Below are positions 27,558-37,040 of a DNA stretch of 43,887 nt, piece by piece. Under the pieces are notes generated by a model. It did not search any database, was not told the DNA's origin, and saw only the letters and a program-made list of their open reading frames with translations. A program made the position numbers and the translations under genes. The stretch spans positions 1 to 43,887 of the forward strand of contig JACZJU010000286.1 in NCBI GenBank assembly GCA_014860395.1. The letters are read 5' to 3'. The first letter of the stretch is position 1, and each line of letters opens with the position of its first letter. The DNA is from Burkholderiales bacterium (GTDB taxonomy: Bacteria > Pseudomonadota > Gammaproteobacteria > Burkholderiales > SG8-39).

Positions 27558-28519
27558 GCCGCGTTCCTGCCCACTAGCTCACGCATCGCTGCCAGTACCT
27601 CGTCCACCTCGGGTACCACACCGGCATCGCCCAGGTTGCGCACCGGTGCTCCGGGTCCCGCGTATACGCCGGTGAGTCCGGGATGCGTGCGACAGTAGAT
27701 CGCCACCACCGGCCGCCCCAGCGCCGCTGCCAGATGGGTGAGCCCGGTATCGACGCCGATCACCACCTGCGCGCCGGCAAGCAAGCTCGCCACGCCGGGG
27801 ATACCGAGCGCGGGCGGCACGGTCGCATCTGGCAGTGCGCGCGCGAGGCGCTCGCTGCGCGCGTGCTCCGCGGCGTCGCCCCAGGGCAGCATCAGCGCAT
27901 ATCCCTGCCGCGCGAGTTCGCCCCCGAGCTGCACCCACTTCTGCTCGGGCCATAGCTTGTCGGCGCGGCTGGTCGAATGCAGCAGCATGCAATAGGGCCT
28001 GGACTCGGCCGCAGTCGCGGATGCGGTGATGCCATACTCGATAGCAGACGGCAGTTCGTAGCCCAGGGCCAGGGCCGCAAGCCGCCGGTTGCGCATGACC
28101 GCGTGCAAATCGCGCGCCACCACATGAGTGACATCGTAGAACCTCGCTGCCAGCGGCTCGCGCGCACTGGCCGCGGCATAACCGTGGCGCGTGCCGGAAG
28201 CCGCTCGTGCCAGAAGCGCGCTTTTGATCAAACCCTGGGTGTCGATGACATAGTCGTAGCGCATGCCCGACAGGGCATGGCGGAACTGGCCGAACTCGCG
28301 CCAGTGCGCCGGCTTGAACACATTCCCGCGCCAGCGCCGCAGCGCCACCGAAATCGCGCGGCGCACGCCCGGATGCATGCCGACGATGTCGCGGTACGCT
28401 TCCTCCACCACCCAGTCGATGCGCGCGCGCGGGAAGCGCGCGCGGATGTCGCTCACCACCGGCAGGTTGTGCACCACGTCGCCGAGGGAGGACGTCTTGA
28501 TCAGCAGGATATTGGGCAT
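27554..28519 (-). CDS. waaC: Lipopolysaccharide heptosyltransferase I
   Basis: This 321-residue GT9-family enzyme attaches the first heptose to Kdo. It has the N-terminal ILLIKTSSLGDVVHNLPV, the IDTQGLIKSALLAR segment, and the C-terminal GVDTGLTHLAAALGRPVVAIY of the donor site. Its stop overlaps the waaA start, giving a waaC-waaA inner-core operon. It is divergent from the GT2 gene at 28585. Confidence 0.94.
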   Translation of the reverse strand: MPNILLIKTSSLGDVVHNLPVVSDIRARFPRARIDWVVEEAYRDIVGMHPGVRRAISVALRRWRGNVFKPAHWREFGQFRHALSGMRYDYVIDTQGLIKSALLARAASGTRHGYAAASAREPLAARFYDVTHVVARDLHAVMRNRRLAALALGYELPSAIEYGITASATAAESRPYCMLLHSTSRADKLWPEQKWVQLGGELARQGYALMLPWGDAAEHARSERLARALPDATVPPALGIPGVASLLAGAQVVIGVDTGLTHLAAALGRPVVAIYCRTHPGLTGVYAGPGAPVRNLGDAGVVPEVDEVLAAMRELVGRNAA

Positions 28520-28584
28520 ACGCGAGGGAAGGAGCGCCTGGCTTTGTTAGAATAGCCGCAGCGAATTATAAGGTATCCTGAATT

Positions 28585-29337
28585 TTGTCCCGCCCGGCCC
28601 TTTCCGTCGTCATCATTGCCAAGAACGCCGCGGCCCAGCTCGGCGCCTGCCTGGAGAGCGCGTCGTTTGCGGACGAAATCTTGGTGGTCGACTCCGGCTC
28701 GAGTGACGGTACCGCCGAACTCGCCGCCGAGCGCGGCGCCCGCGTGGTGCAAAAAGAGTGGCTGGGCTTCGGCGCGCAGAAGCAATTCGCCGTCGAAGCC
28801 GCGCGCAACGACTGGGTGCTGTGCCTGGATGCCGACGAGCGCGTGAGCGCAGACTTGCGCGCGAGCATCCTGGCGGAGCTGGCAGCGCCCGCGGTGTCGG
28901 CTTATGCCATGCCGCGCTGCAATCGTTTCATGGGACGCTGGCTCAGACATGGCGAGGGCTATCCGGACTGGAGCCTGCGCCTGTTTGATCGGCGGCGAGC
29001 GCGCTGGAGCAACGACCCGGTGCATGAAAAAGTGTTGACCGACACACCCGTAGTACGCCTTAAAGGGGATCTGTTGCACGATTCAGCCGAGAGCCTGGCC
29101 GGCTATCTGGACAAGCAGAACCGCTATACCAGCATGCAGGCCGAAGTGCTGTTCAAGGCGGGCAAACGCGCGGGCGTGGCGCAGCTGCTGCTGTCGCCGG
29201 CGCTGCGCTTTCTCAAATTCTATTTCCTGCGTCTGGGTTTTCTCGATGGCACCGCCGGCCTGGTGCATATCGTCATCGGTTGCTGCAACAGCTTTCACAA
29301 ATACGCCAAGCTGATGGCGCTGCAGCGCGGCAGTTGA
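28585..29337 (+). CDS. Family 2 glycosyltransferase, WaaE/KdtX-like
   Basis: This 250-residue GT-A enzyme starts with ALSVVIIAKNAAAQLGACLES, has the donor-binding DSGSSDGT and LCLDADERV, the RLFDRRRARWSNDPVHEKV segment, and a hydrophobic C-terminus. The pattern matches WaaE/KdtX-type core glucosyltransferases. The start is a TTG at 28585 with only a weak AAGG upstream, because no ATG exists before the conserved N-terminus. It opens the plus-strand glycan gene set. Confidence 0.88.
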   Translation: MSRPALSVVIIAKNAAAQLGACLESASFADEILVVDSGSSDGTAELAAERGARVVQKEWLGFGAQKQFAVEAARNDWVLCLDADERVSADLRASILAELAAPAVSAYAMPRCNRFMGRWLRHGEGYPDWSLRLFDRRRARWSNDPVHEKVLTDTPVVRLKGDLLHDSAESLAGYLDKQNRYTSMQAEVLFKAGKRAGVAQLLLSPALRFLKFYFLRLGFLDGTAGLVHIVIGCCNSFHKYAKLMALQRGS

Positions 29338-29474
29338 CTGGAGCCGCGCGCGCGGGTTCACCAGCCTGGTCTGTCTAAACAACTCAAGCCACTGAACCAC
29401 CTGGAAATTGCGGCTATACTCGGCAGCAACTCCGGATTAAACCTGCGAACTGCTTTCGCACTATCGACACCACC

Positions 29475-30530
29475 TTGAGCACTAGCGACACCCTGGATCC
29501 TAGCCGCATCCGCCGCGTACTGGTCACCAAGCTGCGCCACCACGGCGATGTGCTGCTGGCCAGCCCGGTCCTCGGTGCGCTCAAACGGCAGCTGCCGCAA
29601 GCCGAGATCGACGCCCTGGTGTACCAGGACACGCGCGACATGCTGTCTGGGCACCCGGCGCTGAGCCGGTTGCACCTGCTCACCAAGCGCGGTTCCCTGC
29701 GCGAAGAGTGGCGCTTGCTCCAGGCCCTGCGATCGCGCGGCTATGACCTCATGGTCCACCTCACCAGCAGCGCGCGCGGCGCCTGGCTGGCGCGAGTATT
29801 GAAGCCGGCGGTCTCGGTGGCGCCGAAGCACCCAGGCAGGCTATATCGCAACAGCTTTACCCATCTTTACGCGCAAGCCAACGCGCGCCACATGGTCGAA
29901 TGCAATCTGGATGCGCTGCGCCGCATCGGACTTTGGCCGGAGGCAGCGGACAAGAAATTGGTATTGGTCGCAGGTGCGGACGCAGACCGCGCCGCCGAAA
30001 AACACCTGCGCGATCTCGGCCTAGCAGCCGGCAAGTTCATCATGATCCACCCGAGCTCGCGCTGGCAGTTCAAGTGCTGGCCCGAGGAAAAAGTGGCGGA
30101 GCTGGCGCTGCGCCTGGCCGAGCGCGGTCATCCCCTGCTCTTCACCAGCGGCCCCGACAGTCAGGAAACCGGAATGGTTCAACGCATTCTGGCGCGCCTG
30201 CCCTTCCCCGCCCCCAGCCTGGCGGGCAGACTGACGTTGAAAGAACTGGCCGCATTGACGGCGCGCGCGCGACTGTTCATCGGAATGGACTCGGCGCCCA
30301 TGCATATCGCCGCCGCCGTAGGCACGCCGGTGGTGGTGCTGTTCGGTCCGAGCGGCGCCGACATATGGGGCCCGTGGCAGGTGCCGGCCCGGGTCATCAC
30401 TTCGGACCATTCCTGCCGCCCCTGCGGCCTGGATGGCTGCGGCGGCAGCAAACGCAGCGACTGCCTGGAAATCATCCCGACCGAGCGCGTGCTGGGCGCG
30501 GCCCTGGAGCTGATGGAGCGGCCGCGTTGA
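29475..30530 (+). CDS. waaQ: Lipopolysaccharide heptosyltransferase III-type GT9 enzyme
   Basis: This 351-residue protein has the GT9 landmarks VLVTKLRHHGDVLLASPVLGAL, HPSSRWQFKCWPEEK and GMDSAPMHIAAAVGTPVVVLFGPSG, plus the C-terminal cysteine-containing PCGLDGCGG segment. These features are typical of WaaQ/RfaQ, which adds a branch heptose to heptose II. The start is TTG at 29475. A TATACT at 29415-29420 may be the -10 of its promoter. The exact linkage cannot be read from sequence. Confidence 0.85.
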   Translation: MSTSDTLDPSRIRRVLVTKLRHHGDVLLASPVLGALKRQLPQAEIDALVYQDTRDMLSGHPALSRLHLLTKRGSLREEWRLLQALRSRGYDLMVHLTSSARGAWLARVLKPAVSVAPKHPGRLYRNSFTHLYAQANARHMVECNLDALRRIGLWPEAADKKLVLVAGADADRAAEKHLRDLGLAAGKFIMIHPSSRWQFKCWPEEKVAELALRLAERGHPLLFTSGPDSQETGMVQRILARLPFPAPSLAGRLTLKELAALTARARLFIGMDSAPMHIAAAVGTPVVVLFGPSGADIWGPWQVPARVITSDHSCRPCGLDGCGGSKRSDCLEIIPTERVLGAALELMERPR

Positions 30531-30549
30531 AAGCACTAGAACGCGCGGC

Positions 30550-31644
30550 ATGAGGATTCTCCACACCGAAGCTTCCTGCGGCTGGGGGGGCCAGGAAATC
30601 CGCATTCTGGAAGAAGCGAAAGGCTTGATCGCGCGAGGTCATGAAGTGACCCTTGCCTGCCCCGCCGCGGCACATATTTTCGCCGCCGCACCGCGCTTTG
30701 GCGTGCCGGCGGTCGACCTGCCGATCGCGCGCAAGAACCTGGCTGGACTATTTGCCCTGCGCCGCCATTTGGCCCAAGCGCGACCGGACGTCGTAAATAC
30801 TCATAGCTCTACCGACAGCTGGCTTACCGCGCTGGCATGCACCGCGCTACGCCGCAGCCCGCCAGTCGTGCGCACCCGCCACATATCCGCCCCGGTTCCA
30901 CGGAACGCGGCCAGCCGCTGGCTGTACGGCGGCGCGGTATCTCACGTCGTCACCACCGGCGAAGCCCTGCGACTACAACTGATCGAGGGGTCCGGTGTAG
31001 CACCTGAGCGCGTCACCTCGGTTCCCACCGGGATCGACACCGTACGCTTCTCGCCCGCCGACAAACGGGCAGCGCGAATGGCGCTGGGGCTAGCCCCTGA
31101 CGGCCGCATCATCGGCATCGTCGCGACGCTGCGCAGCTGGAAGGGCCATCTGTATTTGCTCGAGGCGTTCGCCAAGCTCGCCCGGCCGGAGGCGACGCTG
31201 CTGATCATCGGCGAGGGGCCGATGCGCGGACCCATCGAGGCGAAAGTTGCCGAGCTGCAGCTTGCCAGCCGCGTGCGCCTGCTCGGCCAACAGGACAAGC
31301 CGGAAGACTGGCTGCGCGCGCTCGATATCTTCTGTCTTCCTTCCTACGCCAACGAAGGCGTGCCACAGGCGATTATCCAGGCGATGATGACCGGCCTGCC
31401 GGTTGTCACCACACCTGTCGGTGCCATCCTCGAAGCGGTGAACGATGGGGAAACGGCACTGATCGTGCCGCCCAAGGATGCCTCCGCCCTGGCCGCGGCC
31501 ATAGCCCGGCTAATGCAGGAGCCGGACCTGGCGGCGCGCCTTGGCCATGCCGCCCGCGACCGGGCTCTGCAACGCTTCTCCCGCGACGCCATGCTGGATC
31601 GCATGGAGAGCGTGTTTCGCAACGTCCTGAGGGAAGCGAAATGA
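30550..31644 (+). CDS. Family 4 glycosyltransferase
   Basis: This 364-residue GT-B enzyme has MRILHTEASCGWGGQEIRILEE at the N-terminus, VPTGIDTVRFSP, GIVATLRSWKGH, and the donor-site FCLPSYANEGVPQAIIQAMMTGLPVV with its E-X7-E-like acidic residues. Such enzymes add hexoses during LPS or surface glycan synthesis. It overlaps the next gene by 4 bases (ATGA). Donor and acceptor are unknown. Confidence 0.9.
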   Translation: MRILHTEASCGWGGQEIRILEEAKGLIARGHEVTLACPAAAHIFAAAPRFGVPAVDLPIARKNLAGLFALRRHLAQARPDVVNTHSSTDSWLTALACTALRRSPPVVRTRHISAPVPRNAASRWLYGGAVSHVVTTGEALRLQLIEGSGVAPERVTSVPTGIDTVRFSPADKRAARMALGLAPDGRIIGIVATLRSWKGHLYLLEAFAKLARPEATLLIIGEGPMRGPIEAKVAELQLASRVRLLGQQDKPEDWLRALDIFCLPSYANEGVPQAIIQAMMTGLPVVTTPVGAILEAVNDGETALIVPPKDASALAAAIARLMQEPDLAARLGHAARDRALQRFSRDAMLDRMESVFRNVLREAK

Positions 31645-32360
31645 ATTTTGACTGGACCCGCATCTCCGACGACCCCAACAACCGCAAAGCCAAGGCCGAA
31701 GCGCGTGCGCTCTTGCCCCTGCTGCGCAAGGTTCATACCGACACCGACCTGACCGGATTCGTCGAGCGGGCCGTCGCCGGTAAGCGCGTCCTCGACATCG
31801 GCGTCGTCTCCCACAGCGCCCGCTATTTCGACGAGCCGGGCTGGCGCCACGGCCGCATACACAGGTCAGCCGGATACTGCCTGGGGCTGGACATTCTCGA
31901 ACCGCTGGTGGCCGAGCTGAACGGCCGCGGCTTCAACGTCCGCTGCGTCGATGCAACATCGGAGCTCGACCTGGGCGAACGTTTCGACACGGTATTCATC
32001 GGCGATGTCATGGAGCACGTTGACAATCCCTCGGCCTTACTCCTTTTCGCCAAGCGCCACTTGAGTCCGGCAGGCCGCATCTTTGCGGCGACACCGAATC
32101 CTTTTAGCCGCAAGTTCGTGCGCCAGTTCTTCCGCGAGGGCGTTGTTGTGGTGAATCTGGATCACATGGCCTGGTTCACCCCGACCATGGCGCTGGAAAT
32201 CAGCCGCCGCATCGGACTGCGCCTGCAGGCTTATCATCTGGTCAAACCTATCGGTGGAATCGGCGGCGCAGTTAAGATGCTTGCCTGGCGCCTCGGTATT
32301 TCTCCGGTGGAATACTCCTTCCCTGACTACCTGTTCGAGTTCTCCTTGCCCGAGAAATAG
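31641..32360 (+). CDS. Class I SAM-dependent methyltransferase
   Basis: This 239-residue protein carries a variant of SAM motif I (VLDIGVVSHSARYF), the acidic LGLDILEP, and FDTVFIGDVMEHVDNPSALL with LSPAGRIFAATPNP, as in UbiG-like methyltransferases. It lies between two glycosyltransferase genes with a 4-base overlap upstream and 2 bases downstream, so it likely modifies a sugar of the same glycan. The substrate is unknown. Confidence 0.85.
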   Translation: MNFDWTRISDDPNNRKAKAEARALLPLLRKVHTDTDLTGFVERAVAGKRVLDIGVVSHSARYFDEPGWRHGRIHRSAGYCLGLDILEPLVAELNGRGFNVRCVDATSELDLGERFDTVFIGDVMEHVDNPSALLLFAKRHLSPAGRIFAATPNPFSRKFVRQFFREGVVVVNLDHMAWFTPTMALEISRRIGLRLQAYHLVKPIGGIGGAVKMLAWRLGISPVEYSFPDYLFEFSLPEK

Positions 32361-32362
32361 GC

Positions 32363-33391
32363 ATGCCGTTCCCCGATCCGCCGCCAACCAATATACTTTT
32401 CATTGCTGTCTCCCGTATCGGCGATACCCTGTTCGCCACTCCTACCATTCGGGCAGTAGCAGCAGCATTTCCAGCGGCGCGCATTACCGTGCTCGCACAC
32501 CCCAAACGCGCCGAAGTCCTGCAGCATCTGCCCTTTGTGTCCCGTGTCGGCGCCATCACCAAGAACCGCGCGACTTGGTGCGGTTGGCTTGGCGGAAAAT
32601 CTTTCGATCTCGCTTTCGTCTTCGGCTTTGACCAAGCACTGGTGGCCTACGCCCTGAGGGTGTCGGAGCGGGTCGTGGCCTTCGAGCAGGAAAATGCCTC
32701 TCTGAACCGAAGACTCTTCGCCGCCATTGCTCGTCCCGCTTTCCAAAGCGAGCATGCCGTGCGCCAGCTCCTGCGCCTGCCTGCAGCAGTCGGGATTCTT
32801 CCGGCCGGTCTGCGCATTGCCTTCCAATCTACCCCTTTGGAAACCGCAGCGGCGCGCCGACGCCTGAACGACGCAGGCTTCGGCAACAGCCGACCGCTGG
32901 TCGGACTGCAAGTCGCCAGTTTCGCCACCAAATCCTACCGCGACTGGCCGATCGAAAACTTTGCCGCGCTTTGCGATCGCATCACATCGCGTTGGCCGCA
33001 AGCCCGCTTCCTCATTTTTGGCGGCTCCGCGGAACGCCTGCGAACTGACTGGCTGAAACAGCATCTAGGCGAGCGCGCTGCGCTGTTCGCCGGCAGTCTC
33101 AGCTTGAGGGATACTGCGGCCCTGATGACGCTTACCGATCTCTACATCGGCGTGGACACCGGCCCTACACACATCATGAGCGCCTTCGACATCCCACTGG
33201 TCGCCCTCTACCACTGCGTCTCATCCTCCAAGCTCACCGGGCCGCTCGACCATCCTTGCGCCTATGTGATCGACCACCCCGCAGCGCGCGAGCGCTGCAC
33301 CGAGATGACAGAGATGGCGGACATCCATGTCGACACCGTTTTCGCAGAAGTGGAGCGGGCGATGACGCAACATCCCCCGCGCCAGCGATGA
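32363..33391 (+). CDS. Family 9 glycosyltransferase (heptosyltransferase-like)
   Basis: This 342-residue protein has the GT9 pattern: ILFIAVSRIGDTLFATPTIRAV at the N-terminus, a central VGLQVASFATKSYRDWPIENF and the donor-site GVDTGPTHIMSAFDIPLVALYH. It is more divergent than waaC and waaQ, so the sugar could be heptose or another ADP- or NDP-sugar. Its stop overlaps the next ATG (ATGA), which indicates translational coupling. Confidence 0.88.
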   Translation: MPFPDPPPTNILFIAVSRIGDTLFATPTIRAVAAAFPAARITVLAHPKRAEVLQHLPFVSRVGAITKNRATWCGWLGGKSFDLAFVFGFDQALVAYALRVSERVVAFEQENASLNRRLFAAIARPAFQSEHAVRQLLRLPAAVGILPAGLRIAFQSTPLETAAARRRLNDAGFGNSRPLVGLQVASFATKSYRDWPIENFAALCDRITSRWPQARFLIFGGSAERLRTDWLKQHLGERAALFAGSLSLRDTAALMTLTDLYIGVDTGPTHIMSAFDIPLVALYHCVSSSKLTGPLDHPCAYVIDHPAARERCTEMTEMADIHVDTVFAEVERAMTQHPPRQR

Positions 33392-34446
33392 GGTTCGTTT
33401 TCGTCGTCACCAATCTAGCCGGCGGCGGAGCCGAGAAGGCCATCGTCAAGCTAGCTGAGGGCTTGGCCGACAAGCGGCATGACGTCGAGCTCACGTTGCT
33501 GGAAGACCGGGTCGCGCATGCACGGCCCCAGGGTGTGAAAGTGTCAGCTCTGACAACGTCGGCATCCAAAGGCTGGCTAGGCAAACGCCTGCTGGCGCAC
33601 CGCCTCGCCCGACATCTGTCGGCGCCCTACGACCTGCTGGTATCCACCCTGCCCTTCGCCGACGAAGTGACCACGCTGGCCAATCTTCCGCGCCATTGGT
33701 GTCGCATCGCCAATACCCTGTCGAGCGAGATCGCCAAACTTGCCGCCGATCAGCCCGCCAGGGCGCGCCGACGGCTGAAACGCTACCGGCACCTTTATCG
33801 AAAGCGGCCGCTGATCGCTGTCTCCAACGGCGTAGCGCACGACCTGCGCCACGAAATTGGCGCAGACGGACCGATAGAGATCATCCCGAACCCCTTCGAC
33901 CTGGACGCATTGCGGCAGACTGCCGGCATCGCAACGCCGGGCCTGCCGGCTCGGCCCTATGTCATCCATGTCGGTCGCTTCGCCCGGCAGAAGCGCCATG
34001 ACCTGTTGCTGGACGCATGGACGCGCGTCCGTACCGATCTCCTGTTGGTATTGCTGACCGCACCCGACGCGAAGCTGCAGGCCATGATAGATAGCCGCGG
34101 CCTTTCCGATCGAGTGTTGGTTGCCGGTTTCCAGCTTAATCCCTACCCATGGATCGCTGGCGCCGACCTCCTCGTGCTCTGCTCCGACCATGAAGGCCTG
34201 CCCAATGTTCTGATCGAGGCGCTTGCCTGCGGTACGCCAACAGTGAGCACCGACTGTCCCTCCGGGCCGCGGGAGATACTGGCTGCCTTTCCGGAATGCC
34301 TGGTGCCCTGCGGCGATGTCGCCGCGCTGGCGAAGGTGATTTCCGAAAATCTTGCCGCCCCGATCGACCCGAGCAAGGTCGATCTTTCCACCTTTGAGAT
34401 GAGCAGCGTCCTTGCTGCTTATGAACGACTCGCGGGCCAGGGCTGA
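33388..34446 (+). CDS. Family 4 glycosyltransferase
   Basis: This 352-residue GT-B enzyme starts with MRFVFVVTNLAGGGAEKAIVKLAEGL, then has VSNGVAHDL, HVGRFARQKRHDLLLDAW and the donor-site CSDHEGLPNVLIEALACGTPTVSTDCPSGPREI. The tail is typical of WbuB/PimB-like transferases that use a nucleotide sugar. The track start at 33256 overlaps the previous gene heavily; the ATG at 33388 overlaps that stop by 4 bases and fits the conserved N-terminus. Confidence 0.9.
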   Translation: MRFVFVVTNLAGGGAEKAIVKLAEGLADKRHDVELTLLEDRVAHARPQGVKVSALTTSASKGWLGKRLLAHRLARHLSAPYDLLVSTLPFADEVTTLANLPRHWCRIANTLSSEIAKLAADQPARARRRLKRYRHLYRKRPLIAVSNGVAHDLRHEIGADGPIEIIPNPFDLDALRQTAGIATPGLPARPYVIHVGRFARQKRHDLLLDAWTRVRTDLLLVLLTAPDAKLQAMIDSRGLSDRVLVAGFQLNPYPWIAGADLLVLCSDHEGLPNVLIEALACGTPTVSTDCPSGPREILAAFPECLVPCGDVAALAKVISENLAAPIDPSKVDLSTFEMSSVLAAYERLAGQG

Positions 34447-34448
34447 GC

Positions 34449-36293
34449 ATGTGCGGCGTACTCGGCATGGTCGGCACCCGCTGGCGCGAGCATGTAAGCG
34501 GCGCGCTGGATACGCTGCAAGCGCGCGGCCCGGACGGCCACGGCGTGGTGGAGTCCGGCGCGGCGGTGTTCGGCCATCGGCGCCTTGCGATCATCGACCT
34601 CGCCGGCGGCGCGCAGCCGATGCAAAGCGAAGACCGTCGCTGGACCCTGGCGTTCAACGGCGAGATCTACAACTTCAGGGAACTGCGCGCGGAACTGCAA
34701 GCCCAGGGTTGGCCGTTTCATACCCAGTCCGACACCGAAGTGCTGCTGCAGGGCTGGCGCGCCTGGGGAGAAACGCTGCTCGACCGGCTCGACGGCATCT
34801 TCGCCTTCGCCCTCTGGGATGCGCAGGCGCAGCGCCTGCTGCTGGTGCGCGACCGCGTCGGGGTGAAGCCGCTGTTCTACGCCGCCTTGGACGGCGGGAT
34901 GGTCTTCGCCTCCACCCTGGCGCCCTTTTTCGCGCTGCCCGGATTCCCGCGCCGCCTGGACCATGAAGCCCTGCGCGACTACCTCGCCTGCCAGGCGGTG
35001 CAGTCGCCACACTCCATCCTGCGCGATGTGCGCCAGTTGCCGCCCGCCACTGTGCTGCTGTTCGAACACGAAGGCACCCGGCTGAGGATGCGCCGCTACT
35101 GGCAGCCGCCGGCGCCGCGGGCAGCCGCGCCGTCGTTTTCCGGCGCGCTGGAAGCGGTGGATGCCGCGCTGCGCGAGAGCGTGCGCCGCCAAATGGTGGC
35201 CGACGTGCCGCTGGGCGCCTTCCTCTCCGGCGGCATCGACTCCAGCCTGATGGTGCATTACATGGCGGAAGCCGGCGTGCAGCCGCTAAAAACCTTCAAT
35301 ATCCGCTTTGCGCAGGCGGGCTTCGACGAAACCCCGGCCGCACGCGCAGTCGCGGACCACTACGCCACCGAGCACGCAGTGATCGACGCGCCGGCGATCG
35401 ATGCCGCCACATTCGAAGCCGCCATCGCCGCACTCGACCAGCCGCTGGCCGATCCGGCCTATGTGGCGACGCATGAGTTGTCCCGCTTCACCCGCCAGGC
35501 TGTCACCGTAGCCATCAGCGGCGACGGCGGCGACGAGCTGTTTGCCGGCTACCCGCGTTTCTCGCAAACCGAAAACCGCTTTCCCGACAACCTAGTCCGC
35601 CGCCTGCTGCGCAGCGGCGTGCGTGCCGGCTGGCTGCCCGGAAATCTGCTGCGCCGCGGCCTGGCCGGACGCGAAATGATGCTCTACCGGCAAGTCGAAT
35701 TGGGCCCGTTCACGCGCTCGCGCAAGGATCTCGGACACTATCTCAACCCGGCTGCCCTCGCTGCCTGCCGGCCGCAGGACACCCTGGCGCTGTGGCGCGA
35801 GCTGACCCTGGGTTATGGGCGCGGCATGGACACCGCCAGCCTGATGCGCGCAGACCTGTGGACCTATCTGTCCGAGGATTGTCTGGTCAAGACCGACCGC
35901 GCGAGCATGAACCACAGTCTGGAAGTGCGCGTGCCGCTGCTCGGCAACCCGGTGCTGGACCTGGTGCTGGACTGGCCCGCCGGCGTGCATTACGATGCCG
36001 AGGGCGGCAAGGCATTGCTGCGCGCCCTGGCCCGCCGGCATTTGCCGGAAGCTGTGTGGAATCGGCCCAAACACGGCTTTTCCGTGCCCTTGCAGCACTA
36101 TTTCAACGGACAATGGAACGCCGCCTGCGAGCATTACATCGCCCGCTGCGGCGAACTGGCGCCGTTCCTGAACGCCGCTGCCGTCCACCAGCTCTGGCAG
36201 GCGGCGAAACAGGGCAAGGCTTCCCGGCGCCTCGCCTACACCTTCGTGGTGCTGCTGATCTGGCTGGCCGCACACCCCTTGTCGAACGACTGA
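34449..36293 (+). CDS. asnB: Asparagine synthase-like glutamine amidotransferase
   Basis: This 614-residue protein has an N-terminal Ntn glutaminase domain with the nucleophile Cys2 (MCGVLGMVGTRW) and a C-terminal synthetase domain with the ATP pyrophosphatase loop SGGIDSS at about 260 and the SEDCLVKTDRASM segment. Both active sites look complete. The standard reaction is ATP- and glutamine-dependent amidation of aspartate. Inside a glycan gene set such enzymes may instead amidate a uronic acid or another carboxylate of the surface sugar. It starts 2 bases after the previous gene. Confidence 0.9.
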   Translation: MCGVLGMVGTRWREHVSGALDTLQARGPDGHGVVESGAAVFGHRRLAIIDLAGGAQPMQSEDRRWTLAFNGEIYNFRELRAELQAQGWPFHTQSDTEVLLQGWRAWGETLLDRLDGIFAFALWDAQAQRLLLVRDRVGVKPLFYAALDGGMVFASTLAPFFALPGFPRRLDHEALRDYLACQAVQSPHSILRDVRQLPPATVLLFEHEGTRLRMRRYWQPPAPRAAAPSFSGALEAVDAALRESVRRQMVADVPLGAFLSGGIDSSLMVHYMAEAGVQPLKTFNIRFAQAGFDETPAARAVADHYATEHAVIDAPAIDAATFEAAIAALDQPLADPAYVATHELSRFTRQAVTVAISGDGGDELFAGYPRFSQTENRFPDNLVRRLLRSGVRAGWLPGNLLRRGLAGREMMLYRQVELGPFTRSRKDLGHYLNPAALAACRPQDTLALWRELTLGYGRGMDTASLMRADLWTYLSEDCLVKTDRASMNHSLEVRVPLLGNPVLDLVLDWPAGVHYDAEGGKALLRALARRHLPEAVWNRPKHGFSVPLQHYFNGQWNAACEHYIARCGELAPFLNAAAVHQLWQAAKQGKASRRLAYTFVVLLIWLAAHPLSND

Positions 36294-36305
36294 AAAGAGC
36301 AAGCC

Positions 36306-37040
36306 TTGATCAGACCCGGCGGAAAAACCGATAAACGCATCAAGCGCATCCTCTGGCGCTTGCCGAAGGCCGGCTATACGACCAATTTCGGCGTGCGCCT
36401 GCCGATGAAACATCCCGCGATCACGCCGCCGATCCTCAAGGACATTTTCTTCGGCGTGTACGAATCCAAAGAAGCCGAACTGGTGCAGAAGAAGATCGCC
36501 GCCGATGACGTGGTGATGGAAGTTGGCGCCGGCATCGGCTTCCTCTCCGCTCTTAGCGCGAAAGCTGTCGGCAGCGAGCGCGTATTTGCCTACGAAGCCA
36601 ACCCGCAGCTGATGGAAGTCATCAAGCAGGTACATGCCCTTAATGGAGTAGCGCCAACGGTCAGCAATGTGCTGCTGGGCGAAGGCGAAGGCGAGTGCGA
36701 CTTCTGGCTGGCAAAGGATTACTGGGCCTCTTCACTGATCCAGGGATCCGAGGACGCCACCCGCATCCGCGTCAGGCAGATCGACCTCAATCAGGAAATC
36801 CAGCGTATCCAGCCCAGTTTCATGATCCTCGACATCGAGGGCGGCGAATATGAGTTTCTGCGCCACGCGCGGCTGGATCCGATCCGTAAGATCGTAATCG
36901 AGGTCCATCCCCATGTGCTCGGCTACGCCCGCATCTCGGAAATGCTGAGCTGGCTGTTCGCCGCCGGCTTTGCGCTGGATCTGGGCAATATGCGCAAGCA
37001 CGTCCTCTATCTGTTCAAGGAGGAGGTGGCGACAACGTGA
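36306..37040 (+). CDS. FkbM-family methyltransferase
   Basis: This 244-residue protein has the SAM motif VVMEVGAGIGFLSALSA, the acidic FAYEANPQL and the FMILDIEGGEYEFL element typical of FkbM O-methyltransferases. It likely methylates a hydroxyl of the glycan. The start is a TTG at 36306 twelve bases after the asparagine synthase stop; a later ATG (MKHPAITPP) is possible but would remove about 30 residues. The stop overlaps the next gene's GTG by 4 bases. Confidence 0.85.
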   Translation: MIRPGGKTDKRIKRILWRLPKAGYTTNFGVRLPMKHPAITPPILKDIFFGVYESKEAELVQKKIAADDVVMEVGAGIGFLSALSAKAVGSERVFAYEANPQLMEVIKQVHALNGVAPTVSNVLLGEGEGECDFWLAKDYWASSLIQGSEDATRIRVRQIDLNQEIQRIQPSFMILDIEGGEYEFLRHARLDPIRKIVIEVHPHVLGYARISEMLSWLFAAGFALDLGNMRKHVLYLFKEEVATT

